64,000 nucleotides of DNA from Phycisphaerales bacterium (GCA_030602885.1 JAUVYV010000020.1:1-64000), one strand, 5' to 3'; counted from the first letter of the stretch, positions 48,549-59,135 are shown. The notes: generated by a model from the sequence alone, not told the origin. Translations and numbers: made by a program.

Positions 48549-50552
48549 ATGAAAAAAAGCAGACGCAGGTTCTTAAAGGGCGGCATATCGGCGCTCGCAG
48601 CCGGCTCTGCGATTGTCACCGGCAATGCCGGTAATGCAAAGGCGGAACAGTTGCCGCGCCAGACCGACAGTGTCCCCGTCACACCTGGCGCGGATAAGAA
48701 GTTCAGAACCGTGCTTACAAATATCGCAGCGACACGTGACAGCAACACGATTGTCTTTAGCCGGGCGAAGATTTCACCGAACCGGGTGACTGCCGGTGAC
48801 AGCGATGAGTTTGTTGTCAAGCTCACCGTCGGGCCCGGCTATGCCAAAGATGCTTCGCGGCTTATTGTGGATTTTCCCGGCGTTATGGGCCAGTCGAGGG
48901 TTTCGTTGTGGCATAACGAGGACCACGGCTGGGCTGAGGTCTATGTCAGCAACGCGGATGTTACCTATGATAAGAAGCTGTGGGATATCGAGATAATAGA
49001 TATACCCACCAAGGACAAGACTTCCTGGCGCGGGATGGCGCAGCGGATGCTTGTGTTAAATCTCGGTAAGGGCCTGAAGGAAGGTGACACAATCGAGATA
49101 CACTGGGGCGATTCGCAGACGCAGCGGGGATTTGCGGTCGGCTGTAAGAATTGCACAGTCGTGCCGGTCAAGAATTACAGGCAGACGATACACGTCAGGT
49201 ATTTCGACGACCCCGAGGCGGGTCTGCCGGATTTGGGCAGGTCTTTTAAGGGCTACGAGCGGCCTGAGCCGATCTGCGATGTGCCGCTAAGTTTTATTGT
49301 AGAGCCGAGGCCCCTGCATCATCTGCGATTGATTCGCAAAGTCGATAAGGCAATGCTGATACCGCAGGATGTGTTCTGGAATGTGGTGTCACTCGACAAT
49401 GTGAATGATTTTATAGAGGCAAACGAAAAGCCGGCCGGAGAAGACTCGGATGTATTTACCTTTAAGGACAAGAATGTTCAGGTCAGGCCCAGGAAGGTGC
49501 CGATGATTGACTCACCGCCGATGAACGATGTCTTCGAGGGGATGAATATCTATTGGGGTGATTTGCATCATCACACGGTTTTCTCGAACGATGTGATTGA
49601 AAGAGAGCGGATGGAGCTTAGTCCGGATGAGACTTTCTGGTATGCGCGGCAGCGGGGCGGACTTGATTTTGTGGGAGTAAGTGACCATCATCAACCCTGG
49701 GATATCGAACGAAACAAGATAGGCAAAGAAAACTGGGAGAGGACCGCCGAATTTGCAGATAAGCACACGGTTGAGGGCCGATTCCTTGCTTTTGCCGGAT
49801 TTGAATTCAGAGGGCCACGAGGGGACACAGTGCTGGTATTCAGGAACGCCCCGGCCTACAGCGGGATTGACAGAGCCGAATGGAAAGATATACGCGGAGC
49901 ATGGCAAGGGCTTGAAGGGAAGGATTACATATCGATTCCACACTATCATAATCCCGGTTCATTACCCAAGGGACAGTGGTGGGATAATATCGACAGCGGG
50001 GTCGAGACGACGATAGAGATATTCTCCTGCCATGGCAGTTATGAGAGGCCGGATGTGCTCGAACAGAATCCGGCAATGATTAAGAGCACACGATTTGACA
50101 GAACAGCGCAGTTTTTCCTGGGCACAGGGAGGAAGTACGGCCTTGTGTGTAATTCGGACAGCCACAAGGGACATCCCGGCATCAACGGAATTACCGCCGT
50201 ATTCGCAAAGTCGCTCGATAAGGATTCGATATTCGAGGCTTATCGCAAAAGACACGTGTACGGCACTACAAATGCGAGGATTCGGCTTGTGTTCACGGGC
50301 AACGGCAAGCTGATGGGCTCGGTCGTGCCGAACACTAATGAGAAGGCATTTCTTATTGATGTGGTCGGCGAAAACAGGCTCAAAAAAGTTGACCTTTTCA
50401 GGAACGGTAAGCATCATAAAAGGTTCTACCCGGACGGGACAGCATTTAAGAAGGATTATGTGGTAAAAGAAGATGGGCCGTCGAGCTGGTACTGCAGGGC
50501 GACGCAGATTGATAACCAGATAGCCTGGTCAAGCCCGGTTTGGTATGAATAG
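48549..50552 (+). CDS. Tat-exported PHP/DUF3604-like metal-dependent hydrolase
   Basis: MKKSRRRFLKGG Tat motif; YWGDLHHHTVFSND; GVSDHHQPWD; SDSHKGHPG. Confidence 0.8.
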   Translation: MKKSRRRFLKGGISALAAGSAIVTGNAGNAKAEQLPRQTDSVPVTPGADKKFRTVLTNIAATRDSNTIVFSRAKISPNRVTAGDSDEFVVKLTVGPGYAKDASRLIVDFPGVMGQSRVSLWHNEDHGWAEVYVSNADVTYDKKLWDIEIIDIPTKDKTSWRGMAQRMLVLNLGKGLKEGDTIEIHWGDSQTQRGFAVGCKNCTVVPVKNYRQTIHVRYFDDPEAGLPDLGRSFKGYERPEPICDVPLSFIVEPRPLHHLRLIRKVDKAMLIPQDVFWNVVSLDNVNDFIEANEKPAGEDSDVFTFKDKNVQVRPRKVPMIDSPPMNDVFEGMNIYWGDLHHHTVFSNDVIERERMELSPDETFWYARQRGGLDFVGVSDHHQPWDIERNKIGKENWERTAEFADKHTVEGRFLAFAGFEFRGPRGDTVLVFRNAPAYSGIDRAEWKDIRGAWQGLEGKDYISIPHYHNPGSLPKGQWWDNIDSGVETTIEIFSCHGSYERPDVLEQNPAMIKSTRFDRTAQFFLGTGRKYGLVCNSDSHKGHPGINGITAVFAKSLDKDSIFEAYRKRHVYGTTNARIRLVFTGNGKLMGSVVPNTNEKAFLIDVVGENRLKKVDLFRNGKHHKRFYPDGTAFKKDYVVKEDGPSSWYCRATQIDNQIAWSSPVWYE

Positions 50553-50610
50553 TCTCCGGCGGGATATCAGAGTTTGAGGGTTAGGAAGGTTATCATTTAA
50601 GGACAAGTAC

Positions 50611-52236
50611 ATGAAGGAGAACATAGATAAGATCATCGTGGTGGCGTATTTGGTCATCGTCACCTTAGCGGGATTGCTCTACAGTCGGCGGTTGAAGAAC
50701 AAGGAGACCGACGAGGAATTCCTTACCGGCGGGCGGCACATGAACTGGTGGCAAACGGGTATGACGCTTATCGCGCAGATGTTCGACCCCGGCATTGTAG
50801 GAAATACCGCTCTGGCGTTTACATGGGGTTTCTATGTTGTCCAGTGGAACGGTGTTAATATCTGGATCACGTCCTGGTTCGCGGGGATGTTCTTTATCGC
50901 TATCTACTGGCGTACAAAGATTGTCACTACGCCCGAGTACCTCGAGAAACGGTTCAACCCGATGACACGAGGTGTATTTTCGGCAGTGATGGTTGTGATG
51001 CTGGTGAGCTTTATGTGCTGGGGGGTGTATGTGGGCGGTGTCCTGCTCAACGATTTCTTCGGCTGGAATTATTATGTAAGCTGGATTGTGCTGGCCTCGG
51101 TGGCGGGATTCTATGTGCTTGTCGGCGGAGTCAGGACGATGCTGTTTCTGGATGTCTTCCAGGGGATATTGCTGCTGCTAACTTTATTCGCGGTCGGCAT
51201 TATGGGCTTTGTAATGGTGGGAGGTTTTCCCGGCATAAAAGAGTTCACATTGCTTAACGAGGCAGGGACACCTCTTAACAGTCTTATCCCGCCGATGGAT
51301 TTCAGTCTTACATCAAAGACCATGTATCCTTTGCCCACGATTCCGACATATTGTGTATTCGCGGGGATGAGCTGGATAATCTGCAACTTCAGCATGGCCC
51401 AGCGGCTTCTGGCATCGAAAGATGAATCCCACGCACAGAAGGCGCTGATTGTTGCAGGTGTATTCAATGTCTTTACTTTGTTCTTAGCATACACCGCGGG
51501 TATTGCGATGCGAAAATTAGTATTTCAGGACCCAACAGTTATGATTGAACCGGACAAGGCATTCATCTTTTTGATGAATAAATTCCCTGTCGGTGTTCGG
51601 GGCCTGTTGGTTGTCGGGATGATAGCGGCATTGCTGTCGACGGTTGACGGACTTTTGGCAGGTTCGAGTTCCTTGCTGAATCAGGATATTTACAAACGGT
51701 TCATCAGGCCGAAAGCTTCGGACAGACATCTTAAGATAGTCACCCGGATCATCCAGTTCGTGATCATCCTGATTGTTCTCTTAATCGTTCCGCAGTTTAT
51801 GCAAGAAGGCGAGATCAGTCAGGAACGCTCAGGGTATGAAATGCTGCTGGAGTTCCTCGGCTCTATCATGGGTGTTATAATCGCCATCTATATTCTTGGG
51901 ATGTTCTTCAAACGAACCACGCCCAGAGCGTGCTTCACTGCGATGATAGTAGGCATAGCGATGGGGTTTATTCTGGACCAAAAAACAGATTTGAATTTCG
52001 CCCATATAGGAACCTTCCAGTTCCTGACGGTGTTGATACTGGGTTACTTAGGCAGTTTCCTTGAGAAGCCGAAATCCGATGCCGAGTTGACCAACCTTAC
52101 CGTCTGGACGATCGAAGATGTCAAAGGTCCTTTCATCGGGCTAAAAGCCTGGCCCGGGTTGAAGTGGTGGGCTATCGGGCTGCCGATATTCTGGTTCTTG
52201 CTTACGACTGTTTGGGAAATATACATGAGAAAGTAA
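50611..52236 (+). CDS. Sodium:solute symporter (SSS family)
   Basis: Polytopic; TDEEFLTGGRHMNWWQTG ... AALLSTVDGLLAGSSSLLNQDIYKRF. Confidence 0.88.
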   Translation: MKENIDKIIVVAYLVIVTLAGLLYSRRLKNKETDEEFLTGGRHMNWWQTGMTLIAQMFDPGIVGNTALAFTWGFYVVQWNGVNIWITSWFAGMFFIAIYWRTKIVTTPEYLEKRFNPMTRGVFSAVMVVMLVSFMCWGVYVGGVLLNDFFGWNYYVSWIVLASVAGFYVLVGGVRTMLFLDVFQGILLLLTLFAVGIMGFVMVGGFPGIKEFTLLNEAGTPLNSLIPPMDFSLTSKTMYPLPTIPTYCVFAGMSWIICNFSMAQRLLASKDESHAQKALIVAGVFNVFTLFLAYTAGIAMRKLVFQDPTVMIEPDKAFIFLMNKFPVGVRGLLVVGMIAALLSTVDGLLAGSSSLLNQDIYKRFIRPKASDRHLKIVTRIIQFVIILIVLLIVPQFMQEGEISQERSGYEMLLEFLGSIMGVIIAIYILGMFFKRTTPRACFTAMIVGIAMGFILDQKTDLNFAHIGTFQFLTVLILGYLGSFLEKPKSDAELTNLTVWTIEDVKGPFIGLKAWPGLKWWAIGLPIFWFLLTTVWEIYMRK

Positions 52237-52255
52237 CACGGCCTTCCAGGCCGTG
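52237..52255. other. Intra-operon palindrome CACGGCCT-TCC-AGGCCGTG immediately after stop codon
   Basis: Perfect 8-bp arms, starts on the base after TAA. Confidence 0.7.
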
Positions 52256-52281
52256 CTACTAATTAAACGAATGGTGAGAAT

Positions 52282-54036
52282 ATGCAGGTAAATATTTTAC
52301 ATCGTCCCGAACCGGATCCGCACAAGAAGAAGGTCTTTCCAATGCAGCAGCAGATGGTGCATGAGCAGGGACTGAAAACTACAATATTGGCTACGGCGCC
52401 GGCTCTGGAAGACGCAGATATGATCGAACTGATGAAGGCCGACAGTGAGAAGTATGGCGATGAGCTTGGTTTGTCCTTCCATGCGCTTGGTACGCCGGAT
52501 ATTGTCGATCTGGTCGGCTTTGCGGAGGAGGCGTTCTGGCTTTATGATGAAGCCGACAAGCGCAAAGTTATCCGGTATCTTATCGATAAGTTCAAGGATG
52601 TATTCGGGTTTGAGCCGTTTAGCGCCGCTTCGTACCATTTCGATGCTTCGTCTCTGCGGATACTGCTTGAGGAGTGCCCGTCGATCAAGACAGTCGTGGG
52701 CGGGTGCTTCGAGGAAGGTGTTCGTGTTTACCACGGGTGTAACAATTCATGGTATCTGTTTAATGAGGGTATGCCGTGGGGCGCGTGGTATCCGTCGAAG
52801 TCGCATTCGCTTCGGCCTGCCCAGAGCGCCGATGATGCGTTCGATGTCGTGGCAGTGCCCCACCTGAGCCGGGACCTGGTTCTGGCGTATGAGGGCAGGA
52901 ACGATTTCTGGGCTTCGCATCCGCCCAACGTTCAGCGGGGGATGGGCAATCTCGGAGATAACTGCCCGTACGATAAGAACCTGATAGACCAGTGGCGATA
53001 CCAGGAGCGATTCAACAGCGGCTATTCTTATCTCAATGTCTTTGTAAGCGCGCAGTGGCTGATACCGAGCCATAACAGTGAAGAGCCGCCCGAAGTGTCT
53101 GTATCACTGTATAGACAACAGCTTGAGTATATCAAATCTTTGGCCGATAAAGGTGAAGCTGAAGTGATGACCATGACCGAGTTTGGCCAGTGGTATCGAA
53201 AAAAATTCCCCATCAACCATCGCGAAGTCAGCTTAGCTAAAGAAGTGCTGTATGGCAGCGGCAAACACTACTTTTGGTATATTGACCCTTACATGCGAGT
53301 GCTGGTGGATATGTTCCAGGGCTGTTCGATCGGCGACCTTCGGCCTTATATAGCCAAAGTGCCTGTGACCACAGGCTCGGATACGCCGCACAAGATGTTA
53401 GGCAGCTATCCTTACCTGATCCACTCGCAGTACCGCACCGGTTACCTTAATCACTGCTTTGATGGCTCGCGAACAACAGCGATCCTCAAGCACGGCGACT
53501 CGCAGGTCGACCTGGCTGATTATATCTTCAAATGTGACGAAGTTTTTGACGACCGGAAGGGTTTTGTTACTAAGCCTTCTGTGGTAAAGTTCGATGACGG
53601 AGTCGAAGTGACATTAAAGATACGCTTTTTATTTGAAGAAGACGGGCAAGTCATCATCGAGCGCGAGCTGGTCTCAGTCGAGGGCGGTGACAAAAAGCAG
53701 ATCGAGCTCACCGAATACTTCAAGGGCTGCTACGGAATCACCGAGTATCCTGAAGATATGAGTGATATTAAGTTGGCGATAAATGCCGCCGAGGCTAAGA
53801 GCCTGTCATTTAGATATAAACGTCAACAGTTGTCTTCGAGTTCGGTTGACAGCGTCGAAGCGATTATTCCGCCGATTAAAACTATTGCAGGGCTCAAACC
53901 CGCCGATGGCAAGAAATGGGATGGTACCGTTGCCGAGGGGATACTCTTTAGTCCTTATTATACACTTAAGCTGACCCGCGTCCTTAAAGCGGGAGAGACG
54001 AGTCGAATATGCCTATACCTAAAAGCCATGAATTGA
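52282..54036 (+). CDS. Uncharacterised carbohydrate-active/polysaccharide-deacetylase-like protein
   Basis: 584-aa ORF in the carbohydrate operon; family uncertain. Confidence 0.6.
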   Translation: MQVNILHRPEPDPHKKKVFPMQQQMVHEQGLKTTILATAPALEDADMIELMKADSEKYGDELGLSFHALGTPDIVDLVGFAEEAFWLYDEADKRKVIRYLIDKFKDVFGFEPFSAASYHFDASSLRILLEECPSIKTVVGGCFEEGVRVYHGCNNSWYLFNEGMPWGAWYPSKSHSLRPAQSADDAFDVVAVPHLSRDLVLAYEGRNDFWASHPPNVQRGMGNLGDNCPYDKNLIDQWRYQERFNSGYSYLNVFVSAQWLIPSHNSEEPPEVSVSLYRQQLEYIKSLADKGEAEVMTMTEFGQWYRKKFPINHREVSLAKEVLYGSGKHYFWYIDPYMRVLVDMFQGCSIGDLRPYIAKVPVTTGSDTPHKMLGSYPYLIHSQYRTGYLNHCFDGSRTTAILKHGDSQVDLADYIFKCDEVFDDRKGFVTKPSVVKFDDGVEVTLKIRFLFEEDGQVIIERELVSVEGGDKKQIELTEYFKGCYGITEYPEDMSDIKLAINAAEAKSLSFRYKRQQLSSSSVDSVEAIIPPIKTIAGLKPADGKKWDGTVAEGILFSPYYTLKLTRVLKAGETSRICLYLKAMN

Positions 54037-54227
54037 CAATGCGATGCCCGGTCTGTTTCAATCGCGAAATAGACGTGCTGATGAGCCTGGTTGACGGACG
54101 TTACTGCTGTCTGAAGTGCAGCTACAACGGCACCGAAGCCGACGTCAGAGATATGTACAAGGACATTCAGAAAAAATTCAAATGGATTGGTAAACGGGTG
54201 ACCATCGAGGACTACGACCGTTTATAA
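54009..54227 (+). CDS. Small zinc-ribbon protein
   Basis: MRCPVCFNREIDVLMSLVDGRYCCLKCSYNG; overlaps previous gene. Confidence 0.55.
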   Translation: MPIPKSHELTMRCPVCFNREIDVLMSLVDGRYCCLKCSYNGTEADVRDMYKDIQKKFKWIGKRVTIEDYDRL

Positions 54228-56618
54228 TCCCATCTCAACGACGACTTCGTTCGTCTCGTTCATCTTATCGACTGGAATAAGGTTGCCGTCGATGTCGGCT
54301 CTGTTGATGGTGAGTTTCTTGACGCCCTTTTGGACACCGTCGGGGTTCCGGACCTTGATGTTAAGGGTTTTACCGCGGAACTTGCGAGTGACTGAGAATT
54401 CCTTCCAGTCGGAAGGAATGCAGGGGTCTATGTGCAGGCCGTTGTAGTCCGGGTGGACACCGAGGATGTACTGTGTGGCGGCGTAGTAGGACCAGGAGGC
54501 GGTGCCGCTTAGCCAGGGGATTCGGCTGGCGCCGTAGTGTGGGCTGTACCTGCTGTGGGTAGATTGGGCGTAAACATAAGGTTCGATTTCACGGATTTCA
54601 GCTCGGTCGTTGTAAGCGGCGGGCATGTAGGCACGGAAGTATTCGAAGGCGCGGTTGCCGTGGCCGAGCATGGCTTCTGCCATGACGGCCCAGCCCTGAG
54701 TATGTTGGAAGATGCCGCCGTTCTCCTTCATGCCTTTGTTCATTAAGGCAGCCCTTACTACCGTGTAGTCGGTTTTGTCGAAGGGTGGATCGCAGACCTG
54801 GATACCGTGCTCGCAGGCGAGATTCCCTTTAACGGCATTCATTGCCTTTTCGGCTTGTTTGTCGCTGGCAAAGCCGCTGATGATTGACCATGTCTGGGGG
54901 TTGAGGAAGACCGATGCTTCGTCGTTTTGCCTGGAGCCGAGCGGCGTGCCGTCTGCGCGGTATGCTCTGACGAACCAGTCGCCGTCCCAGGTATGTTTGC
55001 TGAGGTTGTCGTCGAGCGTGGCGAGGTGGGGTTTGGCCCACTCGACTTCTTTGGGCCTATCGAGCATTTCGCAGATTTCCATGTAGGTGATAAGCGCGTA
55101 GCGAAGCTGGAACGCGACGAAGACCGATTCACCCCTTGGGCCGAGCCTCAGGCAGTCATTCCAGTCGGCATAGAGGCCGGAGGGAAGCCCGTGCGCTCCG
55201 CAGCGAGCGAAGTTGAATTCGATCGCGCGCTTCATATGGCCAAGCACTGTGTCCTCGCCCCTGTCAGCGTATGGCAGCACCTTGTCATAAAACGAAATGC
55301 TCCCTGTCTCTTTCACATAGGCAGGGATTGCGTTGAACAACCACATGCAGTCGTCTGCCCGGTATTCTTCCTCTTCAGGTAGTTTTTCGCTTCCCGGCTT
55401 GTGTGCCCAGGGCTGGACTAAGGGCATTGCGCCGCCGGTCGAGCACTGGCCTGTTATCATCAGCTCGAGACGTTTGATGGCTTCATCGGGGATGTTGTGC
55501 CATATTCCGAGGAAGTCCTGAACGGTGTCACGATAGCCGAGGCCGTCACGGCGGGCCATGTAAATGAGACTCGCTGCTCTGGACCACGCGTAGGTCAGCA
55601 GACAATTGTATGGACTCCACATGTTCATCATGCTGTTGAATTCGGCGTCGGGGGTTTTGGCTGTCATGCCGCTGATTTTGGAGTGCCAGTGGTCACGCAG
55701 CTTTTCGAATTCGTCCTTGACCGTCTGCAGGTCGGAAAATTCTTTGACTGCCTGCTTTCCCTCTACCTGGCCCCGGCCGATACCGAGCAGGACTACGAAC
55801 TCTTTTGATTCACCGGGGTCGAGGTCGAGGTCGATCTGGAAGGTGCCGCAGGCGTTGTCGCCGGACTGGATAAAGTTAGTACACCGGCCTTTTTCGACGA
55901 CGACTGGGTTTGCATAGGTGCGGTACGGGCCGATGAAAATTTCGCGGTCGGTATCGAAGCCGCCGGTCTCTGCGCCGACGACGGCGAGGAACGAGTGACG
56001 AGACTGGTCCTCCCAGTTGGGGTCGTCTGGTTTTGGGGGAACATGGATGTTAGTACCGTGGTCCATGATGTTACCGATGACGTTCATCTTGACGGTGTAC
56101 TGGGAGTACTGGATGTTGACAAGGTCGTGTTCGGTTGACCAGAGGCCTGCGTATTCGACGTATGTGAACAGGCGCAAGCGTCTTTTCCTCGAGTCTTTGT
56201 TGGTGACTTTTGTCAGCCAGCACTCGAGGTCTTTGCCGAGCGGCACGAAATATGTGGTTTCGGTTTCGATATTGGAGTATTCGGAGGTGATGATAGTGTA
56301 TGCGGTGCCATGGCGGCAGATGGATTTGTACTGGTCCAGTGGTTTGCCGACCGGCTGCCAGGATGCGGACCAGTAATCTTTGTTATCACGGTCGTGGATA
56401 TAGATGTATCGGCCGGGCTGATCCATCGGGATTGCATTGAATCGCAGCCGCAAAAAACGTCCCTGAGCGGCCGAGTGAAAGAAGCCGTACCCTCCTGCGT
56501 TGTTGGTTATTATTGCGCCGTATTGGGTGGAGCCAAGGTAATTACTCCATGACTTCGGCGTATCGGGTTTGTCGATTACATATTCTTTTCTCTCGTCGTC
56601 AAAATATCCGAACTGCAT
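54222..56618 (-). CDS. GH94-family glycoside phosphorylase (cellobiose/chitobiose phosphorylase-like)
   Basis: GGYGFFHSAAQGRFLRLRFNAIPMDQPGRYIYIHD; SAASLIYMARRDGLGYRDTVQDFLG; GLPSGLYADWNDCL. Confidence 0.9.
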   Translation of the reverse strand: MQFGYFDDERKEYVIDKPDTPKSWSNYLGSTQYGAIITNNAGGYGFFHSAAQGRFLRLRFNAIPMDQPGRYIYIHDRDNKDYWSASWQPVGKPLDQYKSICRHGTAYTIITSEYSNIETETTYFVPLGKDLECWLTKVTNKDSRKRRLRLFTYVEYAGLWSTEHDLVNIQYSQYTVKMNVIGNIMDHGTNIHVPPKPDDPNWEDQSRHSFLAVVGAETGGFDTDREIFIGPYRTYANPVVVEKGRCTNFIQSGDNACGTFQIDLDLDPGESKEFVVLLGIGRGQVEGKQAVKEFSDLQTVKDEFEKLRDHWHSKISGMTAKTPDAEFNSMMNMWSPYNCLLTYAWSRAASLIYMARRDGLGYRDTVQDFLGIWHNIPDEAIKRLELMITGQCSTGGAMPLVQPWAHKPGSEKLPEEEEYRADDCMWLFNAIPAYVKETGSISFYDKVLPYADRGEDTVLGHMKRAIEFNFARCGAHGLPSGLYADWNDCLRLGPRGESVFVAFQLRYALITYMEICEMLDRPKEVEWAKPHLATLDDNLSKHTWDGDWFVRAYRADGTPLGSRQNDEASVFLNPQTWSIISGFASDKQAEKAMNAVKGNLACEHGIQVCDPPFDKTDYTVVRAALMNKGMKENGGIFQHTQGWAVMAEAMLGHGNRAFEYFRAYMPAAYNDRAEIREIEPYVYAQSTHSRYSPHYGASRIPWLSGTASWSYYAATQYILGVHPDYNGLHIDPCIPSDWKEFSVTRKFRGKTLNIKVRNPDGVQKGVKKLTINRADIDGNLIPVDKMNETNEVVVEMGL

Positions 56619-56746
56619 TTAAGCACAACTCCTTTCCAAAATGAGTGCGAGCTTTAGAAAATGTGGTTTCGTTACTGAATATTAACAACAAATTGGCCTA
56701 ATTGCAACGCTGTTGCCGCGGTGAGGTGGTAAGGGGTGTCCACTTC

Positions 56747-58603
56747 TCAGGCAATTCTCTCTAAGGCGATTTTTGTCAACCTGAGATTTGCTGTTTCTAA
56801 GCCATTTGTATTTATTAATTGAATTCGAAGCAATTTCCTGCCCTTCTCCAGCGACAACAGACCGAGTGTTGTGCTTCGCTCATCATTCAATATGCCCGCT
56901 GTTGTCGCATTGTCGACGGCGGCCTGTAGTATTACATTGGGAACAGATGATGCTTCATAATCTACTTCGAGCCGGTATTGGCCGGCTACGGTGACATCAA
57001 TTCTGTATTCAGCGAAGTCGCCTTGCTGCTTGAAGCCCCGGATAAACAGAGCGGCGTTTTTCAGATTGTCGCTGATTCGGACAGCCCCGCAGGCATAGAC
57101 CGTGTTGGTCGTACCGGGGCCAATTTTGAAGATCGGTGCGCCGAATGAAGACGGCTCATCGAGGACCTGCTGCCAGAAGCTCTGCAGTTCTTTTCTGAGT
57201 AGATTGGCGACATCGGGCTTTTCGCTGACGATGTTCTTTGTTTCGAGCGGGTCGTTTTGGATATCGATGAGCACCCAGCCGTCCACCGGCTTGGCGGCGT
57301 CCGTCGCCGGGCCGGGGTTGAGCATCAGCTTGTAGTTGTCGTTTCTGACCGTCAGCAGCTGGTCTTCGAATCTAAGGTTATGTTTTTCTTCGGGCGGGAC
57401 CGGTTTATACTCGTCTTTAATGCCTTCAGGAGTCCATGCCCGGTCGGTGGGTGGCCAGCCGGGACTTGCATAGTTGAAGTAGTTCTTCAATAGAAGCTGT
57501 TCGGCCTGGCTGAGGATGTATGGCTTTACGCTTCTGCCGTCGAGAGGTTTGCTGTCGGCGGGCAATTTGACGCCGGCAAGGTCGAGTATTGTCGGGAAGA
57601 TGTCGGTGACATCGACGAGCCGGTTGACGATGGCCGGTTTGGTTTTACCCTTCCATCGGACGAACATGGGGACACGAACGCCGTTTTCCCACATATTCCC
57701 CTTATGTCCCCTGAAGTTATTCACGTACCGGATTTTGCGGTCTTCGTCGGTCAGGAGGTCGTTGACAACTGCAGGACCGTTGTCACTGGTAAATATGACA
57801 ACGGTGTTTTCAGCAAGGCCGAGTTCGTCCACGGCCTCGAACAGCCGTCCAAGCTGACTGTCGAGATTTCCTATCATTCCGTACAGTGTTGAGAGGTTCT
57901 TCGACAGCCCTTTTGCCTGGTATTTATCAACGTAATCTTCCGGGGCATCCAGCGGTGCGTGACAGGTGAGGTAAGGCAGATAAGCGAAGAACGGTTTGTC
58001 TTTGCAGCTTTTCATGAAGTCGATAGCATAGTCAGTTAGTACCTTAACTGTCCAGCCGGTGTGCGTGACCTCTTTGCCGTTGAACAGCCCAACGTTGTCT
58101 TTGTGTTTGTACAACCGGGCCATATACGCCTCGTCAAAGCCACGTTCCCACGGAAAATAGCCGCTTGTTTTTCCGCTGTGCCACTTGCCCCACATCCCGG
58201 TGACATAGCCGGCTTGTTTGAGAACCTGTGAGATAAGCGTTTCGTTGGTATTGATAAAGTCCTTGCCGCCGTGGACGTGCGAGACGCCGGTGCGCAGGAA
58301 CTGCCTTCCGGTCAGAAGTGACGCACGTGTCGGAGCGCAAACGGGCGAGACAATGAACCGGCGGAACTGAACGGACCGGGCGGCGAAGGCATCGAGGTTC
58401 GGCGTCTCCAGGAGCTTGTTGCCATGAACACCCAAATCGTCATATCCGAGATCATCAGCGAGTATAAGTATGATGTTGGGTCTGGAGGTCGCGTCGTGCG
58501 AGCCAAGTGAGATGTCAGGCAGAATCGCACTCAGGGTCAGTCCGCCGACACCGACGGCCGACCGCGCGATAAACTGTCTTCTACTGAGGTCTTGTCTCTT
58601 CAT
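56747..58603 (-). CDS. Secreted S1-family sulfatase
   Basis: RPNIILILADDLGYDDLG; formylglycine motif CAPTRASLLTGR. Confidence 0.92.
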   Translation of the reverse strand: MKRQDLSRRQFIARSAVGVGGLTLSAILPDISLGSHDATSRPNIILILADDLGYDDLGVHGNKLLETPNLDAFAARSVQFRRFIVSPVCAPTRASLLTGRQFLRTGVSHVHGGKDFINTNETLISQVLKQAGYVTGMWGKWHSGKTSGYFPWERGFDEAYMARLYKHKDNVGLFNGKEVTHTGWTVKVLTDYAIDFMKSCKDKPFFAYLPYLTCHAPLDAPEDYVDKYQAKGLSKNLSTLYGMIGNLDSQLGRLFEAVDELGLAENTVVIFTSDNGPAVVNDLLTDEDRKIRYVNNFRGHKGNMWENGVRVPMFVRWKGKTKPAIVNRLVDVTDIFPTILDLAGVKLPADSKPLDGRSVKPYILSQAEQLLLKNYFNYASPGWPPTDRAWTPEGIKDEYKPVPPEEKHNLRFEDQLLTVRNDNYKLMLNPGPATDAAKPVDGWVLIDIQNDPLETKNIVSEKPDVANLLRKELQSFWQQVLDEPSSFGAPIFKIGPGTTNTVYACGAVRISDNLKNAALFIRGFKQQGDFAEYRIDVTVAGQYRLEVDYEASSVPNVILQAAVDNATTAGILNDERSTTLGLLSLEKGRKLLRIQLINTNGLETANLRLTKIALERIA

Positions 58604-58627
58604 GCGTTTTGTTGCCTCATTAAGAGC

Positions 58628-58912
58628 CTATCCGAAAACCTGCTCTATTGCGGCCGGCTGCCACGAGGCCGACCAGTAGTCACCGCTTATCTTGTCACGA
58701 AGGTAGATATATCGGCCGGGCTGGTCCATCGGGACAGTGTTCAGCATGAACCTGCCCTGAGCCGCCGACTGAAAAAAGCTATACCCGCCCGCGTTGTTGG
58801 AAATAACCGCACCATACTGCGTCGTGCCAAGGTAGTTCGTCCAGGACCTCGGCGTATTGGGCCTGTCGATTACATATTCTTTTTTCACATCGTCGAAATG
58901 TCCGAATTGCAT
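58628..58912 (-). pseudogene. 5' remnant of a second GH94 phosphorylase gene
   Basis: 94 aa closely matching the N-terminus of the 54222-56618 product, with a 4-aa deletion (RLRF) and abrupt divergence after SASWQP. Confidence 0.85.
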
Positions 58913-59000
58913 TTGTGAGCCTTTCTGACAATACTATCCGATTTCAGGATTATCTTAGTTGTCGGTTATTTGTTAATGTTTCGTTCTAAGCTACCTTGAA

Positions 59001-59104
59001 TAAGTTTTTAGACAATAACACCCCCTTGTCATTCCCGCGAAAGCGGGAATCCAGTAGTAAAACAGCTTGAGACAAAGCTTCAATCAATCTATTGTCTAAA
59101 AACT
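59001..59104. mobile_element. MITE-like 104-bp element with 16-bp perfect terminal inverted repeats enclosing a dRS3-like palindrome
   Basis: AAGTTTTTAGACAATA ... TATTGTCTAAAAACTT; interior TTGTCATTCCCGCGAAAGCGGGAATCCAG. Confidence 0.75.
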
Positions 59105-59135
59105 TTGTAACAGTACCTTAGTTGTTCTCGGCGGC

